A stretch of 5,569 nt of DNA from Flavobacteriaceae bacterium. GTDB taxonomy: Bacteria > Bacteroidota > Bacteroidia > Flavobacteriales > Flavobacteriaceae. The stretch covers positions 1 through 5,569 of the forward strand of contig JAAZUX010000063.1 of NCBI GenBank assembly GCA_018623955.1, read 5' to 3'. A model generated the notes under the pieces. It saw only the letters and a program-made list of their open reading frames with translations, was not told the origin of the DNA and did no database searches. This document shows positions 1 through 5,136 of the stretch, piece by piece (positions within the stretch are counted from its first letter, which is position 1; every line of letters begins with the position of its first letter). The position numbers and the translations under genes were made by a program.

Positions 1-931
1 GAACACCTGAGGCATCTTTAATACTAATAAAACCTTGATAGGGAGCACCATGTTTTCCTTCACCTTTCACAAAATGACTTAAATCATTGATTTCAACATT
101 GGATCGAGTGATTAATAAATTTCTGCTGTAGTAGGGATGGTTTTCTTCCTCCTCTTGATTGGCTATCGTTAAAAATTTTCCTCCATTAATTTTCAATTTT
201 TCTTTGTCAACCAAAAGACAATTCATTTCTGAAATATTATCAAAATCCCATAAAATAGGATTGTTTTCGTCAATATTACCGTTTTTATCTACTAAAAAAA
301 TATCAGTTTGTTCTTTGCCATTATTTTGATTTAACCCATACCTAATATACCTTCTTACCATAGTATCTTTTACAGTTACAAGAGAAGGTTTATCCATTTT
401 GAGATTTATTTTTTTTTGTCCCTTTTTTATGGACTTTATATGATCAATTTTAATCGCGGGGTTAATTGATCTCACCTCAAAAATTGAAGATGTATGATCC
501 TCTACATTAGTATCATCAATAATAAAAGTTGCGTTTCCAAAATCGGTATTGGTACTAATTATGGCAGAGCCTTTCTTTCCACTGATAATGTATAGTGCAT
601 CATCATCAGCCTTTACATCAAATCCATAGTAATTAGCAACTGCATGGGTAGCTCTAATAAAAATTATATCATCCGATATACCATCACCGATGGCTCCAAT
701 ATCACTGTAATAGATACTACCTCGCTTCTTAAATCGATTTAGATCTTTAAGATTTAAATTAATTTTTAATGTATCCTGATCATTCCCAAGTACCTTTGTT
801 GAATTTTCGTTAACAGATAGGTAGTATTGACCTGACTGAATTTTTTTATTTTCAACTTGACTTGGTGAAGAACAACTTATGATCAAAAAGTTGACAAACA
901 ATATGAGGGAAAAGAAAATAGCTCTTTGCAT
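1..931 (-). CDS. Secreted lipoprotein with pectate-lyase-like beta-helix domain (3' end cut by window edge)
   Basis: Reading leftward from the ATG at 931-929, the frame stays open for 310 codons and runs off the window, so only the N-terminal part is present. Residues 1-19 form a hydrophobic signal peptide ending in the lipobox IIS-C with Cys20, which predicts a lipid-anchored envelope protein. Residues 77-88 read DIGAIGDGISDD, the hallmark of the Pectate_lyase_3 / right-handed beta-helix group, in which this segment starts the first coil and is usually followed by a helix; ATHAVANYYG at 94-103 fits that helix. Near the end, HGAPYQGFISIKDASGV (294-310) looks like a beta-helix coil. Families with this fold cut or bind polysaccharides (polysaccharide lyases, glycosidases, tailspikes). 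I cannot name the exact family or see catalytic residues. The gene is much more AT-rich (about 30% GC in sampled lines) than GH95 at 1679. The ORF and lipoprotein call are firm; the fold is probable and the activity unknown. Confidence 0.85.
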   Translation of the reverse strand, partial: MQRAIFFSLILFVNFLIISCSSPSQVENKKIQSGQYYLSVNENSTKVLGNDQDTLKINLNLKDLNRFKKRGSIYYSDIGAIGDGISDDIIFIRATHAVANYYGFDVKADDDALYIISGKKGSAIISTNTDFGNATFIIDDTNVEDHTSSIFEVRSINPAIKIDHIKSIKKGQKKINLKMDKPSLVTVKDTMVRRYIRYGLNQNNGKEQTDIFLVDKNGNIDENNPILWDFDNISEMNCLLVDKEKLKINGGKFLTIANQEEEENHPYYSRNLLITRSNVEINDLSHFVKGEGKHGAPYQGFISIKDASGV

Positions 932-970
932 ATTTGCAATATAAATCAACTTAATAATGTATACAATAGA

Positions 971-1002
971 TAAAGTTAACTTTCCGCACAATTGCATACA
1001 AA
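971..1002 (-). promoter_or_regulatory. Bacteroidota-type promoter of the beta-helix lipoprotein gene
   Basis: On the minus strand TTTG (999-1002) is followed after exactly 20 bases by TAACTTTA (971-978), which matches the Bacteroidota -7 consensus TAnnTTTG in seven of eight bases. The -33 element and spacing are typical for the primary sigma factor of this phylum. Transcription would start near 964, giving a leader of about 33 bases before the ATG at 931. No Shine-Dalgarno sequence is seen, as is usual in this phylum. Confidence 0.5.
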
Positions 1003-1065
1003 AGCATTTCCTTACAATAACCTAATTGATAGGGGATTAAGCCCTGTTTTTGGATTGCGGTTTTA

Positions 1066-1101
1066 GGGGGGTGTTGTTAGGGGGATTGAGAGAATGGGGG
1101 G
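1066..1101 (+). other. G-run cluster, possible G-quadruplex
   Basis: Runs of six, five and six G occur at 1066-1071, 1080-1084 and 1096-1101, with loops of 8 and 11 bases; a further GGGG lies at 1032-1035. The clustering and strand bias are unusual for an AT-rich intergenic region. A four-stranded fold would need the distant fourth run or the splitting of a G6 run, so the assignment is tentative. Confidence 0.3.
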
Positions 1102-1129
1102 TATATTAGTCTCTACTTCTTAGTATACC
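1100..1129. repeat. Inverted repeat (hairpin)
   Basis: GGTATATTA (1100-1108) pairs with TAGTATACC (1121-1129), nine pairs including one G-U, around a 12-base loop. The last G-run overlaps its 5' arm. No T-tract follows on either strand, so it is not an obvious intrinsic terminator. It could be an operator or part of a structured element together with the palindrome at 1176; its function is unknown. Confidence 0.45.
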
Positions 1130-1175
1130 ACCGCGATGAGGGTACGATAATTTTAGCTGATTAGGAAAAAGATGG

Positions 1176-1218
1176 TATGCCGCTGTCCTGAGCCACATGC
1201 GAAGGGATCAGCGGCATA
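1176..1218 (+). repeat. Strong 43-base palindrome, REP-like or structured RNA hairpin
   Basis: TATGCCGCTG (1176-1185) is perfectly complementary to CAGCGGCATA (1209-1218). Inside, after a small asymmetry at A1207-T1208, T1186.G1206, C1187-G1205, C1188-G1204 and T1189-A1203 can pair. Next comes a tandem G.A mismatch (G1190 A1191 opposite G1201 A1202), then G1192-C1200 and C1193-G1199 closing a CACAT loop. On the plus strand the GA/GA step could form sheared pairs, which favours a plus-strand RNA. The CTGAGC...GCGAAGG core resembles dispersed intergenic palindromes I recall from bacterial genomes, but copy number cannot be judged here. No T-tract follows, so a simple terminator is unlikely. Confidence 0.55.
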
Positions 1219-1313
1219 TATAACTTTCCCTAAAAAATCAAAAAACATTATATTGCATTAGCTATTGAGGATTTATAATTGGTCCTAATGGTTATTATTC
1301 TTTGACAGGAGTT

Positions 1314-1332
1314 GTGTGCAAATAGTGTGCAA
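1314..1332. repeat. Short direct repeat GTGTGCAA, 11-bp period
   Basis: GTGTGCAA occurs at 1314-1321 and again at 1325-1332, with extended similarity TTGTGTGCAAA / TAGTGTGCAAG. The 11-bp period is about one helical turn, so two protein copies could bind the same face of the DNA. It lies about 50 bases from the tRNA 3' end, where integrase arm-type sites are often found. Its role is inferred only. Confidence 0.35.
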
Positions 1333-1342
1333 GTGGTCAAAT

Positions 1343-1370
1343 AAAAAAGGGACTACAGATTTGTAATCCC
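1343..1370 (-). terminator. Intrinsic terminator of the tRNA-Arg gene
   Basis: Read on the minus strand, GGGATTAC (1370-1363) pairs with GTAGTCCC (1356-1349) around a six-base loop, eight pairs with one U.G wobble, followed by TTTTTT (1348-1343) and further T-rich sequence. On the plus strand the wobble becomes a C-A mismatch and no T-tract of that length follows, so it acts on the minus strand. It lies 12 bases past the tRNA 3' end. Confidence 0.75.
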
Positions 1371-1382
1371 TTATTGATACTG

Positions 1383-1456
1383 TGACCTCGGCAGGATTCA
1401 AACCTGCAACCTCTTGAGCCGTAATCAAGTGCACTATTCAGTTATGCTACGAGGCC
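1383..1456 (-). tRNA. tRNA-Arg, anticodon ACG
   Basis: The 74 bases fold into a full cloverleaf. The acceptor stem GGCCTCG/CGAGGTC has seven pairs with one G.U at 2-71; the D stem is GCAT/GTGC with the nine-base loop AACTGAATA; the anticodon stem CTTGA/TCAAG is perfect with loop TTACGGC, placing ACG at 1422-1420. The variable loop is AGGTT, the T stem GCAGG/CCTGC, the T loop TTTGAAT, and the discriminator A. CCA is not encoded; CAG follows. A34 would be deaminated to inosine to read CGU, CGC and CGA. Known arginine identity features (A20, C35, purine 73) are present. Oddly, the nearly invariant G19 and C56 are A19 and U56, so the tertiary pair becomes A-U, and pair 15-48 is also A-U. The retained pairing argues against a decayed pseudogene. 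A terminator follows at 1343-1370. Confidence 0.9.
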
Positions 1457-1550
1457 TTAAAGTTTCAATTCAATAAGTTGGAGCAATGCTTTAAAAGGTT
1501 TAGATTCCGTTAAAAACCCAAAGCCTGAATGACTTATTAAATCTACTGTG

Positions 1551-1584
1551 CAAATATACTTTTTTTAAGCTTTATTTTTATCAA
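1551..1584 (-). promoter_or_regulatory. Possible promoter upstream of tRNA-Arg
   Basis: On the minus strand TATATTTG (1558-1551) matches the Bacteroidota -7 element TAnnTTTG exactly. TTG (1584-1582) lies 23 bases upstream, at the long end of the accepted spacing. Transcription would start near 1544, leaving a 5' leader of about 88 bases to be trimmed from the tRNA precursor. I see no closer match to the -7 consensus. Confidence 0.4.
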
Positions 1585-1678
1585 TATCTTTTAGGAGATT
1601 TATCACATTATCTACCCCTTTTATGGACAACATAATGGTTACCCAAATAGTTTGTAATTTAACATAAAATCAACCGCC

Positions 1679-4036
1679 ATGTTTTATCAACTGAACAAAA
1701 GACCTTTTATTCCAATTTTATTATTACTAATCTTAGGATGTGCGGAATCCAATAAAAGTACTCCTTACCAAATCCTTTGGTACGAAGAGCCGGCAGAAGT
1801 CTGGGAGGAGGCCCTTCCGTTGGGAAACGGCAGATTGGGTGCGATGGTTTTTGGCCACCCTTCCAATGAACGGATCCAGCTAAATGATGATTCACTTTGG
1901 CCTGACGACCTACAGTGGGAACATCCTCCAGGTGGGCCTGAGGAATTAAAATCCATTCGTGAAATTCTTTTACAAGGAGATGCCAAATCGGCAGATTCTT
2001 TGATGGTTCACTATTTTTCCAACAAGTCCATCACCCGTTCGCACCAAACTTTGGGGGACTTGTATCTAGACTGGAAGCATCGTGATGTTTCAGATTACAA
2101 ACGTTCGTTGGATTTAAGCACTGCTATTTCGCACACCAACTATAAAGTAGAGGGTAATGAAGTTGAACAAAAGGTTTTTGTTTCCCATCCCCATCAAGTC
2201 ATGGTGATCAGCCTTAGTTCTAATCATCCGGAGGGATTGAATGGAAATATCCGCTTGGACCGTCCCTTGGACGAGGGAGAAAAAACGGTAACTGTTAAAA
2301 GCTTTGATCAACAGATCATCATGCAAGGGGAGGTCACTCAACGTGCCGGGAAATTCAAATCTGAACATCATCCCATATTGTCGGGCGTTAAATTTGAAAC
2401 CCGACTTTCCGCACAGCATGAAGGAGGAAGAATTACTGCCATTGATGATGGATTGGAAGTGTCGGGGGTTAAAAAACTCACCCTTTTTATAGCCAGTAAT
2501 TCGGATTATTACACTCCTCTGTATGCAGAAAAAAATGATAAAGAGCTGAAAAAAGTACAGGCAATCACTTTGGAGGAGATTGAAAACTCTCACATCAAAG
2601 ACCATCAATCTTATTTTAACAGAACTCAACTTGAACTTAACAGTGACAAGACGTTGACATTGCTTCCCACTGACCAAAGATTGGAGCGGGTAAAAGCAGA
2701 TTCATTGGATCCGGGACTGAGTCAGCTTTTGTTTGACTATGGTCGGTACTTGCTTATCGGATCTTCACGACCCGGTACCCAACCCGCCAATCTTCAAGGC
2801 TTGTGGAACAAACACATCAATGCCCCTTGGAATGCCGATTATCATCTGAATATTAACTTACAGATGAACTATTGGTTGGCTAATTTGACAGGGCTTCACG
2901 AATTGAATGAACCTTTGTTTGATTATACGGATCGATTGGTGGAGAGTGGTAAGATCACAGCCCAAAAGAATTTTGGAATGCGGGGCAGCGTCTTTCCGCA
3001 TGCCACAGACCTATGGGTGCCTTCGTGGCTCAGAGCAGCAACGGCCTATTGGGGCGTTTCGTTCGGAGCAGGGGGATGGATGATGCAGCATTATTGGTAT
3101 CACTATCTATTTACTCAAGACGAAAAATTTCTGAGGGAAAGAGCCTACCCCGCCATGGAACAGGTAGCGCTCTTTTATTCGGATTGGTTGGTGGAAGACC
3201 CCAGAGATCAAACGTTAATCTCTGTTCCTTCTTCTTCCCCGGAGAATAGGTACATCAACGGAAAAGGCGAAAAGGTTGCCCTATGCAGGGGGAGTGCCAT
3301 GGATCAACAGGTGATCTATGAGATATTTACCAATTTGCTCGAAGCCGCTAAAATTCTAAACATCAAAAGTGAATTGACTGCAAAAATCAGTGACCAACTC
3401 CAAAAACTGCGACCCGGCTTTGTTTTGGGAAAAGAGGGAAGAATCCTGGAATGGGATAGGGAATATGAAGAGCCCGAACCCGGTCACCGGCATATGTCTC
3501 ATCTTTATGGCTTTCATCCCGGAGATCAAATCTCCATAGACGAACAGCCCGAAATCTTTCAGGCCGTAAGAAAAACCTTGGATTACCGCTTGGATCACGG
3601 TGGTGCAGGAACCGGATGGAGCAGGGCCTGGCTCATCAACTGCTCTGCACGATTGATGGATGGAGAAATGGCCCTTAAACACATTCAATTGCTGTTTCAA
3701 AAATCGATGTTTAAAAACCTTTTTGATGCGCACCCTCCTTTTCAGATCGATGGAAACTTTGGATATACCTCGGGGGTGGTGGAAATGCTCTTACAATCAC
3801 ATGAAGATCGTGGTATCCGGCTTTTACCGGCTTTACCCAAAGCTTGGGAGAGTGGATATATTAAAGGGCTTACTGCCAGAGGAAATATTACGGTAGATAT
3901 GGAATGGAGTGAAGGCATGCTGAGGCAACTTACCGTTAATTCCTTAAAAGATCAATCTGCTACTTTTATTTATCGGGATCATGATTACGAGTTTGATCTT
4001 AAAAAGGAGAAACCTTTTGTTTTTCAATTCGAGTGA
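1679..4036 (+). CDS. GH95 family glycosidase lipoprotein, predicted alpha-L-fucosidase
   Basis: This 785-residue protein has the usual length and order of a GH95 enzyme: an N-terminal beta-sandwich domain (about 32-290), an (alpha/alpha)6 catalytic barrel (about 300-690) and a C-terminal beta domain (about 695-780). GH95 enzymes are inverting hydrolases releasing alpha-1,2-linked L-fucose (some L-galactose) from glycans. By motif alignment with Bifidobacterium AfcA, the general acid is Glu522 (SSSPENRY), the base-activating pair is Asn391 and Asn393 (HLNINLQMNYW), and Asp691 lies in FQIDGNFG; all are present. His389 occupies the position where a family galactosidase is, from memory, Thr, which favours fucosidase activity. 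Residues 1-20 are a lipoprotein signal with ILG-C, Cys21, so it is anchored in the envelope. An in-frame TAA at 1655-1657 makes ATG 1679 the first available start; no Shine-Dalgarno or clear promoter is seen. It stands alone, without SusC/SusD, so its natural substrate cannot be read from context. Confidence 0.95.
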   Translation: MFYQLNKRPFIPILLLLILGCAESNKSTPYQILWYEEPAEVWEEALPLGNGRLGAMVFGHPSNERIQLNDDSLWPDDLQWEHPPGGPEELKSIREILLQGDAKSADSLMVHYFSNKSITRSHQTLGDLYLDWKHRDVSDYKRSLDLSTAISHTNYKVEGNEVEQKVFVSHPHQVMVISLSSNHPEGLNGNIRLDRPLDEGEKTVTVKSFDQQIIMQGEVTQRAGKFKSEHHPILSGVKFETRLSAQHEGGRITAIDDGLEVSGVKKLTLFIASNSDYYTPLYAEKNDKELKKVQAITLEEIENSHIKDHQSYFNRTQLELNSDKTLTLLPTDQRLERVKADSLDPGLSQLLFDYGRYLLIGSSRPGTQPANLQGLWNKHINAPWNADYHLNINLQMNYWLANLTGLHELNEPLFDYTDRLVESGKITAQKNFGMRGSVFPHATDLWVPSWLRAATAYWGVSFGAGGWMMQHYWYHYLFTQDEKFLRERAYPAMEQVALFYSDWLVEDPRDQTLISVPSSSPENRYINGKGEKVALCRGSAMDQQVIYEIFTNLLEAAKILNIKSELTAKISDQLQKLRPGFVLGKEGRILEWDREYEEPEPGHRHMSHLYGFHPGDQISIDEQPEIFQAVRKTLDYRLDHGGAGTGWSRAWLINCSARLMDGEMALKHIQLLFQKSMFKNLFDAHPPFQIDGNFGYTSGVVEMLLQSHEDRGIRLLPALPKAWESGYIKGLTARGNITVDMEWSEGMLRQLTVNSLKDQSATFIYRDHDYEFDLKKEKPFVFQFE

Positions 4037-4083
4037 CTCGATAGTAATTTTTAAAAAATATTTTAAGCTATTAATACCATCTA

Positions 4084-4114
4084 ATAGTGTTTAATTCCTA
4101 TTACACTATCTTTG
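4084..4114 (+). promoter_or_regulatory. Promoter -7 element of the antiporter gene, overlapped by an inverted repeat
   Basis: TATCTTTG at 4107-4114 matches TAnnTTTG exactly and lies 14 bases before the ATG at 4129, predicting a very short leader of about 8 bases. No clear TTG-type -33 element is seen at the usual distance. ATAGTGT (4084-4090) and ACACTAT (4103-4109) form a perfect seven-base inverted repeat with a 12-base centre, and its right arm covers the first three bases of the -7 element. This is the geometry of an operator, though it could equally be a weak hairpin behind the GH95 gene. Confidence 0.5.
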
Positions 4115-4128
4115 CTCAAATTTAATTT

Positions 4129-5064
4129 ATGGCTTTTCTAGCAGTTGCGGTTGGTATATTTCTATTGATTAAAGGAGGAGACTGGCTGATGCGTGCTGCC
4201 GTAGCCCTTTCGCTTCGTTTTTCCATCCCCAAGATCGTTATCGGAATGACGGTGGTATCTTTTGCCACTTCGGCCCCTGAATTGATCGTTAGTATTCAGT
4301 CTGCTTTGACCGGGCATCCTGATCTGGCAATTGGAAATGTGGTGGGTTCAAATATCGCTAACCTGGGGTTTGTATTGGCCATCACCATCATCATTTCTCC
4401 CATCTATGTCACTCCGAGCTTTTACAAAACAGATTGGCCGATGATGATTTTAGCATCGGTACTTTTTTACTTATTTATAGTTTTTGATCATCAGTTGGTG
4501 GCCTATGAAGGTGCCATAATGTTTGTTTTGCTGTTGGGCTTTATGGTTTATTTGATCAGGTTTCAAAAGCAAGCTGTTTTGGATGAGGCCCCGGAAGATG
4601 ATGAGGCTCTGGAGTTATCAAAGACGATGACTTACCTGGTTTTGGGTGGTTTTTCCCTTTGGTTGGGATCAGAGACTTTGATCAAGGGAGCAGTGAGTTT
4701 GGCTCAAAACCTGGGGGTGAGTGAACGAATCATCAGTGTATCGATTGTTTCAGTTGGTACCAGTATACCTGAGCTTTCTGCCTCTATTATTGCGATCATC
4801 AACAAAGAAAAGGCCATTTCCTTAGGGAATCTTGTAGGTTCCAATATTTTTAACCTCCTTGCTGTTATGGGCATTACTGCGATGATTCATCCAGTGGCGG
4901 TCGAAGACACCGGATTGTTAAGTAATGATATTTGGTGGATGTTTGGAATTTCATTCATATTACTTCCTTTGGTGTTTTTCCCCAAAGGGTATAAGTTGGG
5001 ATGGATTGACGGTCTGATATTGTTTACCCTTTACGTTATTTTTATTTTACCCTTGTTTATCTAA
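4129..5064 (+). CDS. Calcium/sodium antiporter, CaCA superfamily (YrbG-like)
   Basis: This 311-residue inner-membrane protein has about ten hydrophobic segments in two inverted halves of five, split by an acidic loop at about 150-163 (DEAPEDDEALE). Each half carries the alpha-repeat that builds the ion sites: SAPE (48-51) with GNVVGSNIAN (69-78), and GTSIPE (210-215) with GNLVGSNIFN (233-242). Glu51 and Glu215 correspond to the two essential glutamates (E54, E213) of the archaeal exchanger NCX_Mj. Its D240 is replaced here by Asn242, so the binding centre is symmetric with Asn78. Family members exchange Na+ for Ca2+; the ion preference of this one is inferred. The length is normal and the start is supported by the first membrane helix beginning at once. 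It lies 92 bases after GH95 with its own -7 element and ends in a strong terminator, so it is probably transcribed alone. Confidence 0.93.
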   Translation: MAFLAVAVGIFLLIKGGDWLMRAAVALSLRFSIPKIVIGMTVVSFATSAPELIVSIQSALTGHPDLAIGNVVGSNIANLGFVLAITIIISPIYVTPSFYKTDWPMMILASVLFYLFIVFDHQLVAYEGAIMFVLLLGFMVYLIRFQKQAVLDEAPEDDEALELSKTMTYLVLGGFSLWLGSETLIKGAVSLAQNLGVSERIISVSIVSVGTSIPELSASIIAIINKEKAISLGNLVGSNIFNLLAVMGITAMIHPVAVEDTGLLSNDIWWMFGISFILLPLVFFPKGYKLGWIDGLILFTLYVIFILPLFI

Positions 5065-5068
5065 AATA

Positions 5069-5095
5069 AAAATCCCGCTATAAAAGCGGGATTTT
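5069..5095. terminator. Bidirectional intrinsic terminator between convergent genes
   Basis: AAAATCCCGC (5069-5078) and GCGGGATTTT (5086-5095) form a perfect ten-pair stem with the loop TATAAAA. The plus strand ends the stem in TTTTG; the minus strand continues into TTTTTATTTT. It begins five bases after the antiporter stop and lies about 40 bases beyond the glutamine synthetase stop on the other strand, so it can serve both convergent genes. Confidence 0.93.
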
Positions 5096-5136
5096 GTACG
5101 TCAAATGATTCAGCGATATAAATAAATATAGTAGTA

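Larger units (their letters stand above)
932..1382. other. Intergenic region without a convincing gene
   Basis: This stretch of about 450 bases separates two minus-strand genes. I see no ORF on either strand with plausible coding content. It contains the lipoprotein promoter (971-1002), three G-runs of five or six bases (1066-1101), a hairpin (1100-1129), a strong structured palindrome (1176-1218), an 11-bp-spaced direct repeat (1314-1332) and the tRNA terminator (1343-1370). The part from about 1219 to 1313 is AT-rich, and I see nothing in it. Confidence 0.7.

Noticed and set aside
1300..1366. Possible remnant of an integrase gene on the plus strand (frame through TGTGTGCAAATAGTGTGC)
   Set aside because: The frame is open for only about 20 codons before a TAA and carries no integrase motif; the tRNA terminator overlaps it.
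1620..1678. Promoter for the GH95 gene, with ATAGTTTG near 1647-1654 as a -7 element
   Set aside because: It has only one base between TA and TTTG and no TTG-type element at the right distance upstream, so I do not annotate it.
2114..2677. 187-codon open frame on the minus strand
   Set aside because: It lies wholly opposite the well-supported GH95 gene, its protein shows no recognisable motif and has an odd mix of Cys and Phe, and no start signal is seen. It is a shadow of the coding strand.
3356..3733. 125-codon open frame on the minus strand
   Set aside because: It is antisense to the GH95 catalytic domain, in a region constrained by GH95 motifs, with no recognisable product.
4037..4083. 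Terminator after the GH95 gene
   Set aside because: The only self-complementary stretch is A/T-only (around 4050-4066), without a GC stem or a defined T-tract; read-through into the antiporter gene remains possible.
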